A stretch of DNA of 64,000 nucleotides, from positions 25,482,001 to 25,546,000 of the forward strand of contig OZ316893.1 in NCBI GenBank assembly GCA_973895155.1. Reading direction: 5' to 3'. Source of the stretch: Marsupella aquatica (Eukaryota > Marchantiophyta). Position numbers and translations under genes: made by a program. Within the stretch, counting starts at the first letter, position 1. The number at the start of each line of letters is the position of its first letter. The notes under the pieces are model-generated. The model saw only the letters and a program-made list of their open reading frames with translations. It was not told the origin of the DNA and did no database searches. This document shows, piece by piece, positions 10,598-31,043 of this stretch.

Positions 10598-13478
10598 TCT
10601 ACAATTTCCCACACCAAACCTTTGTTTTGATAAGAGTTCAGTTTGGCTCTAGGCAGTCAGGTTGTCAAATTCCTCTGTACTGGTCAAGGAAACGACGGGA
10701 CAGACCACGTGAGATTTCTGTTATGGGTCTGGAAGATAAAGCTGTCAAGAATTGTATAGTAATCATATTCATGCTGTCAACTATTAGTACCTAGACCACA
10801 CTGAACTTCTCCGTGATCAATGTGACTCAATGGTGAGAAGGAACTCGCTGCAATGCAAGCTCCTGTTCTTGTTATTTCAATCCGTTCCATCGTCTTACTC
10901 GTCAGTCCACAAAAGTGGGACAACACCGGATTGGCAAATGTAATGAGGGTTACAATATGGTCGAGTTATTTAATCGTGCATTCACGATGAGAAATATAGA
11001 AAGCTTTCTCTCAAGGTCAAACATTCTACAATCTGATGATTTATTGCGGCCTTTACTGCTAGGTATACGAGATGCCATACGGAGCAATTTCACATCTCCA
11101 TCGGTACATTGTTCAAATGCCATCACCACATTGAAGGAACGTTGTAATGTGAAGGGGCCTTGTTGACTTGAAATCTTAAATCACAGAAAATACAGAGCTG
11201 AGCTTTTGAAGGCAAGTCACATTGCTAGAAACAGCGATCATCAGCTATTGCAAAATGCAACTGCAGGAAAGAGGAGCGTTTCCTCCCCAACGGTTTTTAA
11301 TGTGCTTTGGAAGAAAACCATAGCCAATCCTTAGCAAATGTCTTCACTTTGAGGAAGGATGAAGGTAGATTGGAAGCAGATCGGTTGAGTCAAGAGTGGT
11401 TTCACTTTCAAGGAAACCCCAAATCCATGGGTTCACTTTCAAGGAAACCCCCAAATCCATCGATTTACGACCCGAACTTCAGTGTGTATTGTGAGATTCT
11501 TGTTGTTGATCAAACTTGGGTATCATTCACCTACTTTTCTTGCTCTGAAGATTGTCTCCTATCCCATCTATTCAAACAATTGCAACGTTGTACCTAAGGA
11601 AAATCAACGGATGTGAGCAAACTACACTTATTCAACAATCACAACTCAAATGCAATTAAGAAGGATCATGAGTTAGGCAACTTCTTTCATTGAGTCTAAC
11701 AATTACAACATGCACCTAAGGAGAATAACTGGATGTGAGTAAACTACATGAATTCAAACAAGAGCACCATGCAACTCATGAGATATTGGGAAACTAGTAT
11801 GATGACCTCCAGGATGTTGCCAGGATTCATGCTACGTTACAACCCCAAGTAGATGGAGAGAGGCACACTATATATTTTACTAGACTAGCCAAAATAAGAA
11901 ACCCAAGACCATTATTAATGAACTTGGTTGTTCTCATTGTCCTGCCCTGCTCGTCACCTCCTGCCCTCAAAGATTTCAGAAGTGAGCTGCAATATTGCAA
12001 ACCACAGAGGCATATAATGACATGTTTTGAAAATTGAAATATTAGTTATACTAAGCAGTAGAGTGAGTAAAGAGCAGGACTCATGTGAATAACATTGGAA
12101 GGTACTCATGCCATATGACGCACACTTAAAGCATAGTGTGAGCATTTAGTTTTATATTTGAGCTGTAGATTTTTAGAGATAATATTTGTTCTGGTAGCTG
12201 GTTGAGAGTTTAAGGTAATGGTTTTTGTAATCCATTAAATACCCTGAAAATTGTGTTTGCAATTCTCTTATTTGCAATATATATTGGAGTTACCAAAGAG
12301 CTTGGACAGTCATTAGATTGATTGACACTCTAACATCATAGGCATCATAAAATGGACCAGATCAAATAACAAGCCAAAATCTAAACTAAGCGCAATAATT
12401 CACAGTTATTTGAGTTAACTAAAACATTTTCGGGAATGATTTACTATGCACATTTCCGTGAATGTATCACACATGTAGGCCCATAATTCTCCCATACAAA
12501 ATGTACTCTACTGTATATAAAAAGGGGGGAGGGGAGGTTAAAACATTCCTTAAATTTAGCTAATTTTGCCTGATTTTGGCTTGAGAGCAATGGCAGTAGG
12601 GTTTAAATGGGGGTGGAAATTAGAGACAGAAACTTTGGTTTAAACGAGGCTCCCCCTAGCTTTGAGGCTGGTTGCACCCCCTCATTCTCTGGTAGTTTCC
12701 CTCCTTCCTTCTCCTCACCCCCTAAAAAAGAAAAAGAAAAAAAAACTATGGTTAAAACATTCCTTAAATGTAGCTAATTTAGCTTAATATTGGGTTGACA
12801 GCAATTGTGGTAGAGTTTATCATTTAGTAGAGCTGAAGGTTTTTGGCAGTCCGCATTATCAACGTGCCTTCCTTTGATTGATGTGAAGCAGCGTATTTTT
12901 TAAGGTTTTTTGTTTTAGCCAGTGTGGCCAATGTCACCCTTTCTAAGGGAGGAGATGCTAGGAATATTCTTTATCTCATTTTCCTGGATTATTTTCTAAC
13001 CATCAGATTGCCCAAGAGTTACGGAAGTATCTCATTTTCCTGGATTATTTCTTGACCACGAGAAATCCCTAGATTTATAGAAGACTGTTAGATTCTGGCA
13101 ATACGGGTACATGATTTGGTGGGAAAGTGGAAAATGACGCACATAGAATCGAACAAGTTTTTGCCAAAAGTGGTGAACACTTGTTGGGGAGGTGGACTCT
13201 TACCATAAAAGAGCCAACTGAAGCCTACTCTTAAGGGCCTAGGTCTAGAGTGAAGACTCTAGACCCTAACTCTCAATCCAGACAAAACTGATAATGAGAT
13301 TCAACAAAATCAAAATTCTAAAACTGAGGATGGACAAAAGTGACATTGACTCTAAATAAAAATAAAACTGAAATGAGGATGGACAAAAAAGCAAGGATGG
13401 GGCAAAGACTAACCAAAATAGTATATAAAATGTTATTGTGCAATATTCTGCTTCATATCTTTAAAAAAACAGGTCATG
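10598..13478. other. Intergenic stretch with small local duplications
   Basis: The first few hundred bases are probably the 3' UTR of the PRXL2-like gene. No convincing gene follows. Local duplications are visible: 30-bp units at 11401-11461 (TTCACTTTCAAGGAAACCCC), units about 124 bp apart near 11586 and 11709 (ACCTAAGGA-AAT-AC-GGATGTGAG-AAACTACA), and a phrase AAAACATTCCTTAAAT-TAGCTAATTT near 12540 and 12752. A CTCTAGAC-type motif in inverted orientation lies near 13235-13262. Confidence 0.5.
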
Positions 13479-14246
13479 GGGCTAGTTTGGCTAAAATTCG
13501 CACCTGAGAAATACGCTGATGTGAAGCTCAATGGCTAGTTTCACTAAAACTTGCACCTAAAACATACACTGATGTGAAACTCAATGGCTAGTTTGGCTAA
13601 AATCTGCACCTAAAAATGCACTGATGTCAAGCTCAGTGGCTAATTTGGCTAAAACTTGCACCCAATAAAATACACTGATGTGAAGCTCAATGGCTAGTTT
13701 AGCTAAAATCTGCACCTAGAGAATGCACTGATGTCAAGCTCAGTGGCTAGTTTGGCTAAAATTTGCACCTAAAAAATACACTGATGTGAAGCTCAATGGC
13801 TAGTTTGGCTAAAATTCACACCTAAAAAATAAGCTAATATGAAGCTCAATGGCTATTTTGGCTAAAACGTGCACCTAAGAAATACACTGATGTGAAGCTC
13901 AATGGCTAGGCTAAAATTCACACCTAAAAAATAAGCTGATATGAAGCTCCATGGCTAGTTTTGCTAAAATTTGCACCTAAAAAATACACTCATGTGAAGC
14001 ATAATGGCTAGTGTGAAGCGCAATGGCTACTGTAGTTTGGCTAAAATTCGCACCTAAAAAATAAGCTGACCTGAAGCTCAATGGCTGCAGCAGTTGCCTA
14101 AAACTCGCACCTAAAAAATAAATTGATGTGAAGCTCAATGGCTAGTTTGGCTAAAATTCGCACCCAAAAAATAAGCTGACCTGAAGCTCAATGGCTAGTT
14201 TGGCTAAAATTCGCACCTTAAAAATATGCTGAATTGTGAAGCTCAA
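13479..14246 (+). repeat. Minisatellite of about 51-bp units, about 15 copies
   Basis: The unit reads roughly GATGTGAAGCTCAATGGCTAG-TTTGGCTAAAATTCGCACCTAAAAAATACACT and repeats head to tail with scattered substitutions and a few truncated units. The array ends about 680 bp before the PARP1 start codon. Unit variants alternate (aagctgacctgaag versus acactgatgtgaag), suggesting a higher-order duplication step. Confidence 0.9.
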
Positions 14247-14487
14247 ATGCAGAGCTCCCGGTTCTCTCCCACGTACATTAAAGCTGCGCGCCAGGAGCGG
14301 AATGTGGATTCGCAAAGGACTGTAGCATCACCTGTACAGTCAACAGAATGGTGGAATGAGGCAATGAGCAATGCCGGCTTGGCGAATAAATGATTGATTG
14401 ATCGAGCTATGAATGCCCGTTCCCCGCCGCCTTTGTCCTGATAGGCGTCTAGGACGATCCGTCTCTCTGATTCGTTTCGATCTTTCC

Positions 14488-14734
14488 TCGAGACGTCTAT
14501 TGCTTCGCCTTTCAGAGTCTTGGGATTTTGCCGGAGCTCTGAATTCTGCTCTCCCCTTTTGGCAGAGTGAGAGGAAATTGCTTCTTCTTTCACTGGGGAA
14601 GAGAAGAGAGAGTGAGTCTTTCAATCTTGCTCGAGACGTCTATTGCTTCGCCTTTCAGTTCCTTGGGATTTTGCCGGAGCTCTGAATTCTGCTCTCCCTT
14701 TTGGCAGAGTGAGAGGAAATTCTTTGTTACACTG

Positions 14735-14745
<11 letters not shown>
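14488..14745 (+). repeat. Direct duplication of about 115-140 bp in the PARP1 upstream region
   Basis: Copies start near 14488 and 14630. Both carry CTCGAGACGTCTATTGCTTC, then GCCTTTCAG, TTGGGATTTTGCCGGAGCTC and GGCAGAGTGAGAGGAAATT. The position just upstream of PARP1 suggests a promoter or 5' UTR duplication. Confidence 0.8.

Positions 14746-14787
<42 letters not shown>
14742..14787 (+). repeat. (GA)n microsatellite
   Basis: An uninterrupted GA run of about 22 dinucleotides lies about 135 bp upstream of the PARP1 ATG, probably in the promoter or 5' UTR. GA tracts in this position are common in plant genes and can bind GAGA-type factors; no function is shown here. Confidence 0.95.
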
Positions 14788-14793
<6 letters not shown>

Positions 14794-14921
14794 CACGAGC
14801 GAGGGTATTGGTCTGTGAGTGCGCTCGGGCCGATCTTTGTGGCTGCCTTGGTCTTCAATTGAATTGGCTGCCGGGTATCTGTGCTGCATTGAATTGCTAG
14901 CCAGCTGTTGAGGTTGTGGTG

Positions 14922-23098
<8,177 letters not shown>

Positions 23099-23977
23099 GT
23101 TAACTCAATGTTGCCCTCAGACTGTTGGTCGACAGCGCTTTGTACTGGTTGTAAGTTTTGGTGGTTGCAGGACACTAGCACTGCATGTCTTGTAGTGACA
23201 CAATTGGGAAGCCTCAGAGGCTTCGAGCATTTCCAGGCGACAGGGATCTACACCGGCTGGATGTTTGGTTAGATAATAGAACACTATTCTACCAGATTTC
23301 CACGTCGTTTCAGCACATAGTCTTGCATAGTATTGAAAGGAGACAATCCTGTACGAGATGTATGAATTTTCACGATCCCATTTTGATCTTTGGGCATTTT
23401 ATGAGGCAATCTGTTCAAGTGGGTCTTGCCTCCAGTTATAGCCCACAATACCCTGGAAACAGGCGTTATTACATACAAAACATCCATTCAGACATTTTAT
23501 AGCTGTCCAGTGAAATGGGTGTGCCCTTTTGGTGCTTCCCGTTCCTTCCATCGGTCAATATAACGCTCCACTAGTGCACTGCCTACTCGACTTGTGCGTG
23601 ATTATTATGGGGCAGTACTTTGCTGGCTGCAAAGATTATTCACCGTACTGCAAGGTTACGGTGCCAAAGTACTATCAATCTGTTGTTTGGACTTTGGAGG
23701 AGACCCTTTTCAAGTTCAGACTACCGGAGTGCTTGTCCAGCTTTTTATGTGGAATATTTCAATTTTTTTGGGATAGTGAGTGGCAGGTTAGAACAAGCTT
23801 ATTGAAAGGGCACACCTGGCTGGTTGAAAAGAATCAAAATTCTGTTATGTTTTGTGTATTCTGTGCTTGAGGGAGATAAAACCATTATGCATGACAGTGG
23901 GTAAAACTTCTAAATGTGTTCTGTGCGTAAGTTCATGTGTCTCCAAGCACTATGGAATGCTGCTCCTTAAGTATACG
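23099..23977. other. PARP1 3' flank, no further gene
   Basis: The first few hundred bases are likely 3' UTR of PARP1. Several short open frames overlap around 23185-23870 in different phases on both strands, but none has recognisable family features. Overlapping frames of this kind are expected by chance. Confidence 0.4.
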
Positions 23978-24370
23978 GTTAAGGACCAGGGCTATCCCTT
24001 AATGGGATATAAAGGCGACCACATATATGGTCTACCCGCGTATGCGGGGAGACCGTATATATGGGAGACTGTTTATCCCATTAAGGGATTAGCCCTGGTC
24101 TTTACCTGTTCGTTAAGGTAGTAAACACTGACATATCAAAGTTCTTTGAGTATTTTCATTTTTTATTACAAGACTCAGTTTACCTGGATTTTGAATTTGT
24201 AATTGCTGTCCCAAACACTCTGCATATGCATCTACCTCAGGACAAAAAGCAGTCAGATCACAGACCATATAAATATATGGTTATTTTTAATGAGATATAA
24301 TCAAAGTTGAAAGTGCTAACGTGACAGCAGCCTAAAGCCCCAAAAAGCAAAATACCACCCCGACCACCTT
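23978..24370 (+). mobile_element. Foldback (hairpin) element, copy B
   Basis: The 393-bp segment matches 5936-6328 in opposite orientation. Its start folds into a long hairpin at 23983-24101: the arm GACCAGGGCT-ATCCCTTAATGGGAT pairs with ATCCCATTAAGGGATTAGCCCTGGTC, and inside it ATATATGGTCTACCCGC pairs with GCGGGGAGACC-TATATAT around a GTAT loop. The hairpin is better preserved than in copy A. The tail ends in CCAAAAAGCAAAATACCACC. No ORF that could encode a transposase is present. Confidence 0.7.
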
Positions 24371-27300
24371 AATGAGGTGAGGTGAGGTGAGTTGAGCCAT
24401 AGCTTCTTCTTCCAATCACACTCTCCAGCTTTGATGCAACCGTATCCATAGTGCAGTTTGCATAATCTCCATAGTACAGTGCTGCACAGTCGGCTTTTCC
24501 CAAGTGCACATTCTATAAATGCAAACCCTGGCTAATTGTAAGGCGGTCTTTCTTTCTTCCATTTTTCAACCATTTGCACTTTAAAATGAAAAGAGGGCTG
24601 CACAAAGAGACAAATATGTAAGTGCAAAACTTGTACAAATGTAACACTAATGGGTAAGTGTAAAATTCCATTGACTTACACTTATTGATAAGTGTACTTA
24701 CCACACAATGCAAACCTTTCTAAGTGCAAGAATTTGCACTCAGAGGGAGGAGATTGTATACGAGCATCCTTTCAAATGTTGCAAGCAGTGTTGTTTTAGT
24801 GCATGTGGGGCCAAGTAGGGTTGGGTGGCCAACTTGAGGGTCACCTAAGTATATAATTTGATATTCTAGCTTAATATAAATACCCTTATTAATGAAGACA
24901 AATATAACATTCTAGGAATATTCTTAATCTTTACTATTAATGACCTATTTTAGTTTAAAAAATGTCTACAATAGGGAATATTATTGATATAAGAGTGTAC
25001 TCTACCCCAATAAGAGCATTCTTACCTTCCCTCTAAACACCCAGTGAGGCCTGTGATGAGTTCAGGAGTTGGATCCTGTAAGTCAAATAAAATTCTGGCC
25101 ATAATGCGCCACACTTAAGGTCTCCACCACTTTTTGCTCTCTGCCATCCCTGCCTCATTTCTCTTAGATGACGTGGATGCAGCCATCTCAACAGACTTGG
25201 GATGGCTGAAAATGGGAGTGATTCAATGATACTCTTCCCTGGAATGTCATTTATGGCATTTGTACAATCAGTCCGCTGCCCAAGTCACAAAAGCATGTAT
25301 GATTTCCGCTTTTGGGTGGGAATTGGTGTAAAAAGCTCTGTCCAATATTTGGTTGAGAAACCACGACCTCCACCTTCCCAAGGCAGCTCGACTACTGGTA
25401 CACCCACAGCCTGCTGCTGTACAATAAGGAGCTATTTTTGGTATTTAATTTAATAGTAAACGTCCGGTTTGGGCAGCATCCGGTGGGCAGAGGGTACGGA
25501 GAGTCATTAATGACTTTCCAGGGACCCGTAGCCCTGAATCACTACTCACTCATCTAAGTTGCATATAGAGGGACAGGTGGGAATCAGAGTGTTTTAGGGT
25601 GGCAAAAACTGGCTAGATTCCACCTGTATGAAAAGTTTTTATATTTTGTCTTAATTTAGTCCCTTTTCCACCTAACAGAACCCGTTAGTCAGAATCTGAT
25701 GGCTGTCCTTAAATCTAGGAAAATCTGATGGGTCAGATCTAATCTTGGAAAACTAGAGAAAATGTTTTCTAGCATCTTCTCCTTTCACAAGAGGTGACAT
25801 TGGCTACCCTTGTGAAAAAACGAAAAAAAACCTTGAAAGTTATGGGAATGTAAAGGCAACTAACTACCCAACTCCTCACTATGGGGTTTCATTATCATAA
25901 CAAATTGTTGACCAAACCTGTAAACAAAATCCAAAAATTGAGGTCCAGCCCATTCACTCCAACCCCATCTAAGTTTCAGGGACTGGTTTCCTGGTGACGG
26001 ATGGGGAAGGCGGATGGGGAAGGCGGATGGGGAAGGCAATATACAGTGGATGACTTTCTATTGGGTTAGTTGTTGGGTTTTCAAGATATTTATCCACTGT
26101 CACGGATTGCTGATCTCTAGTGTTTAGTAATATTTTGCAGTAACCGTTGGGCCCGAGTTTCTGTTGACCATGATAGCTGGGTTACAATTCACTAGTTTAT
26201 ACTTGCAAGGAATATACTCTGGCTGTACTGTCTAGAGCAAAGACTCTACAATAGGACTCTAAGCAGATAATTGAAATTGCAGATACAGAAAACAGGAAAT
26301 AATAGAGAGTGTTTTTCCAAGGTCTTTTCTTGTCTCATCTCTATTTACAGTGAAGGAAAGTGTAATCAGAGTATTAAACTACAAGGGTGTCATAAAACTG
26401 GGTATTTCCTCATTAGAGTAACCAGAAAACCCTGAGATCCAGTGCCAACACGGATAGGATTTTTTTTTGCAAGGTGTTTTTTTGGTCTCATTTCTATTTA
26501 CAGTCAAGGAACTTGTAATAATAATTAGACATTGGATATATATATATATATATATATATCACACATTCAAAAAGACAGGAGCACCAAACCAGGAGACATG
26601 ATCCAAAGGGAACAAACCCAATAAAGAAGGGGGAAGGGAAGACCCCAAGAAGACCAAAGAGGCCCAACAAGTCAAGGAGCATCCCACAAAAACAAAAAAA
26701 ACTAAGAAGCAAGCAACAAACTAAAACTCCTACTGGATGGTAAATTGAAAAGCTTGGTAGAGCTTGGGAGTAAAGCGCCTGAAAAGCTTGATAAAGCTCA
26801 GGAGTAAAAGGACATGAAACAAAAACAATGGTGTTGTAAAACTGAACATTTACTCTCCTTAGAGTAACCAAAAGACCGTGAGATCCAGTGGCAAGCAGAC
26901 GACAGGCATGGCCATGGCAGGACCCACCAGCCGCGAAGAAGATAGATAGGATAAATTCACATCAGCCTGTGGATTGGTTCATCATCGCTCCTCCTCTCTG
27001 AAGCCTCCTCTGGCTCTGCCCAATTGCCTAGCCCAGTTGCCAAGCCCCTGCCCTCCTCCACGCCCTCTCATGCCGCCATGCGCTCAGCCAGCAAGGAAGA
27101 GCCGAAAATCAACACTGCCAATTCAGGAGTGCCACATCCATCCTACACAATCCGCAGATTGCTCAGGCAGGACAATTCAATTGTGATGGGAGAGTAGCAG
27201 GAAGAAGACTTTTCTCACCGAAATTCTGCACCGAGTGCTTGGGAATTGTTGAGTAGTGTGCAGAGATGGAGAAAATTGTTGGGGAGGTGGGATGTTAGTG

Positions 27301-27507
27301 GAGCAGGGCAGACGAGGAGTAGGTGGAGGACCGGTGCATTGTGTTGTGGGTACTGGTGCCGAGCTGCTGCCAATGAGCCACATAGGGGATCATTCCACCT
27401 CGAGGGAGTGGAGGAAAAGGATGGCATGAGCACTCAAGGGTGGGCTGCTGTGGATCGGTAATTGGAGAAGTAAGCACTAGGGAGGGACATTGCTTCATCA
27501 TCCCCTC
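24371..27507. other. Repeat-rich intergenic region before pTAC16
   Basis: No gene is recognised. Visible structures are a GAGGT pentamer run at 24375-24394, three 13-bp units (CGGATGGGGAAGG) at 25998-26036, a TA microsatellite at about 26536-26559, and a copy of the A-rich GACCCCAAGAAGACC unit at 26635-26715. A degenerate phrase occurs near 26386-26460 and again near 26829-26900 (GTAAAACTG-TATT-CTC-TTAGAGTAACCA-AA-ACC-TGAGATCCAGTG) in the same orientation, flanking about 370 bp. It could be an eroded repeat pair. The last few hundred bases are probably the pTAC16 promoter and leader. Confidence 0.5.
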
Positions 27508-30500
27508 ATGGCTGCTCTGGCGAGCAGCAGCTACTCTTTGGTGGGGTGGTCTGGTTCCAGCTTAGCCGGAGCAGGCTTGGAACAGAAGACATCAAGTCGA
27601 GTGCAGCGGCAGCGGCGGGGGCAAGGGATCAGAGCAGCTGCTGCTGAAGAGGAGGAGGAACCGAACTTTTTTCAGAACCTTGGTACCCAATTCTTCAAAG
27701 TCGGTGGAACCAAAGTCGAGTCTGCTGCCAAAAGTGCCAAGACCGGCGGTACCCAATTCTTCGGAATTGGAGGAACGAGGAAGAAGAAGGCAGCGGAAGA
27801 CGAGGAACCCAAGAAGAGCGGAACTCTGTTCAATTTTGGAACACAGCTGAAGAAAGCGGGAGGCACTACCACCAACGGGTCAGCATTGGCAGTCCGGAAA
27901 GGAACCACGGCCCTGGAATCTTTGCCGTTTGGGAGAGGCCGGAGAGTGGATCCCAAGACCGTATTCGTGGCTGGGGCAACGGGCCAAATTGGAGCTCGAA
28001 TTTCCCAACAGCTGCTCCGAGCCGGGTTCAGTGTGCGAGGGGGTGTGCCTGACCTATATGTTGCTCAGCAGCTCGCCGAATTCGCCACTCAGTATGGGGT
28101 AAGTCGATTGCCCCACCGCCATGGAAGTTGTTATTTGGCAGTGGGACTGTCGTTGTGAGCTCATTGACCCCTGCCACGGGCATGGGCTTGCCAACTCAAT
28201 TGGTGTGTATCATCCGAGTTCATTGTCTCATTGAGCCATGATCAAATCGTGGACACTTAGTTCTGTTGATCTTTCTCATGTCTCTCCACCAGCTAAAATT
28301 CCCGTGATCAAATGATGGGCCTAGAAGTCCAGTTGATCGTTCTCATGTCAGTACATTGTGAGCTCGTTGGGACATGCTACAGAAATAGTTTCAGTCACTC
28401 CTTCCCATGTCATTACATTTCAGGTCATTGGGCCATGCGCCTAACATGATCTAATCAGTCGATGTTACTCATCTCACTTCATTGTCAGCTCAACTGGCCA
28501 TGCTGAAAACAGGGGCTCAGATCATTCTTTCCCACTTCCTTCCATTGTCAGCTTATTAGGAAATCCCCATTTCATACGACTCTCAGTTTAGCTGCAATTC
28601 TCATGGTATACCACTGTCATCTTAATTTGCCATGGGCAAATTGTCGGTCTGTTGGTCGAGTTGGATCTCGCCATATTTCGTGGCCAGCTCCTGAACCCAT
28701 CCTCAAATTATGGGGTTGAGCTCAATTGATCGTTCTCAATGATCAGGTCATTTGACCATACTCAAAGGAAGGGCGATAATTCACTAGCATGATTAACTCT
28801 GTCTATAGTTGATTATGTTAGTGAATTATCTGCCCGTTTGAGTGCACACCCTATCTATCATGAGTCAGTTTTCCCGCTTGATCTCCTATGTAGTGGGGCT
28901 CCTATGCTTGCAGCCTATGCTTCCGATGTGCGACTTTCATCTCCAGAAAGTTGTGTCCGTAGATGCTGGTTCCACTCTCTAATTGGATCCCCGTGGACAA
29001 GAAACACATTCATTTTGCAAATTTTGATTGTCAGCACATCTGTCGAGGAAGTCCGCGCTTCATTTGCTGGTAGAGATGATCTCATATTGGGAAAGCCACT
29101 CGGTTAAGAGCGTTAGATCCCAGTTCACCTTCGTTGGCTCGAGATTAGCTGTGGCTCATTGAGCAATTGTGAAAATGTGAAAGTCATCTTCAGCTTATTT
29201 GACCAGCAGATACCCGTCCTACAGGATTGCATTTGCAAGAAACTCGTCCTGCTGGGCAAGGAAACTGATGTATTTGTCGGCATGGGTAGGTAATAAGCAG
29301 AGATGAAGCTAAGAGGCTGAATGCGGTGGAATTTGACTTCAAGAACGTCTCCTCGATTGCGAAGGCTCTCGGCAATTCCGGGAAAGTGGTTGTGACGGTT
29401 GGACCCACCGAAGATGGCCCCCTGGGGAAGGTCACGAGGGATGACGCTTTGAGAGTTCTGGAGGCCGCAACGCTCTCCAATACGGCCCATTTTATTCTTG
29501 TTAGCGAGCCTGGTACTGGGGTTAGTGCTGACAACGGCCCATTGGCAGGCCTTGCAGCTCTCTTCACCAGAGTGTTCAGCAGAACCGCAGAGGTGTCGGA
29601 GTCGGACCTCATCGACAAAATTGTAGAAACTGGCCTGCCATACACGGTCATAAAAGCTGGTTCCACGGATGGCGTAGATGATTATGCCCCAGAGAGTGGC
29701 AACCTTGTTGTAGATGCCGAAGGAGCTTCAGACCCAAGCGCAAAGGTAAGTAGCGGCTTTCAAACAATGTCAAGCAAGTCAGGATGAACGTGTCTTGTGA
29801 TTTCCAATATGACTGACCCCCATTTAGCTAAGCATATCCTTCACACCATTAGCTTCCATCTACCCGAGCTAGGTTGGACCATTCTGATCCAATTGGTGAC
29901 ATTCTTCTTGGAAACAGGTGTCAAAGATTCAAATCGCTTCGGTTGTTGCTGGAGTCTTCCAGTACACAGGGGTTTCTGAGAATAAGGTGAGCAGTCAGTT
30001 CCCACTTAACTCAAAATGTTTATTTCCTGGTTCGCTTTCATGTTCAATGTCTTCACTAGAGTTGTGGAGCACTGGTGCCAACGAAGTATTTAACCTTAGT
30101 AAGAATTTGAACACTGACTAACTCCAGCTCTAGGATATAATGTCACTGGTGGTCAGAGGCACTGTGTCTCTGATTGATATGGATGTGCAATCCAGGATTG
30201 TCAATAATTTCTTCTTTCTTGGCATGCAGTATGTTGAAGTCTCTTCGAGCCCATATGCACCCTCAAGGCCAGTGGATGAGCTCCTAAGGTAACGTACCTT
30301 AGCTGTTAATGGTGCTGGTGAGATGTGAGTTCATCCTTCGTAAGGGCGAGCTGTATACGGTCAAGAACTGAGTCCTGGTTCTTCTTTGTTCATGACATGG
30401 GTCCGGCATAGTTATTAAAATTGTCATTTTTTATCCCAACAGTGCAATTCAAGTGGATGGGAGAAGGGAGCTGTTGGAAGAGGAGCGGGCCCGATTGGCA

Positions 30501-31043
30501 GCAGAAGAGGAAGAGAGACAAGCCCGTTCAAGAGCTGAGGCTGACGCTGAGGAAGCCGTGAAAGAAGCTCGAGAAGCCGCTCAATTTGCAGCTCAACTAG
30601 AAGCTGAGGCAAAGAGACTTGCAGCTGAAGAGACCAAGGCAGCTGCTGTAGCAGCCAGAGCCCAAGCCAAAGCAGAGGCTGCGGCAGCATCTGTTGATGG
30701 ACTGCAGGAGAAAGCTAAGGAGCTGGGAGGCAGCCCACTCAAGACACTGGCAGGGCGTCTGGGAACTGTGTCTTTCAAACTGGATGACAACAAGTTCAAG
30801 AAAGCAGCAGTATCAGCCGAGGAGAAGGTCAAGAAACCAGCGTTCTCCTTCCCCAAAATGGTGCGACGACTTGAGGAAGAAGCGGAGGAGAAGGTCAAGA
30901 AGCCAGCTTTCTCTTTCCCAAAGAAGGTGCAGAGGGCAGCTCCTCAACCAGTTGCGGCTGCTGCATCAGCGGTACCGAAATCATCAGGTTTTTTTGGAGG
31001 TCTTTTCCCTCCACAAGAAACCATCTATGTCGATGAGGATTAG
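27508..31043 (+). CDS. pTAC16-like plastid nucleoid protein with NAD(P)-binding fold
   Basis: Five exons (27508-28098, 29290-29745, 29918-29986, 30230-30288, 30443-31043) give 591 codons plus stop with consistent phases. The ATG at 27508 opens a Ser/Gln/Arg-rich chloroplast transit-like segment of about 45 residues. Residues 58-122 are a low-complexity G-T-Q-F-F / GGT repeat region. A Rossmann fold follows, with the glycine motif GATGQIG at 156-162. It continues with RDEAKRLNAVEFDF, KVVVTVGPTEDGP, GLPYTVIKAGS and a VSKIQIASVVAGVF strand. The C-terminus is an Ala/Glu-rich predicted coiled coil, a twice-repeated EEKVKKPAFSFPK motif, and the ending FFGGLFPPQETIYVDED. I recall nearly the same tail and the same domain order in Arabidopsis pTAC16, a protein found in plastid transcriptionally active chromosome and thylakoid fractions. 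Its biochemical activity is not established. A broken partial copy lies at 36375-37105. Confidence 0.9.

Noticed and set aside
26494-26871. 125-codon hydrophobic minus-strand frame
   Set aside because: It crosses a TA microsatellite and a dispersed repeat; the hydrophobicity comes from T-rich repeat sequence.
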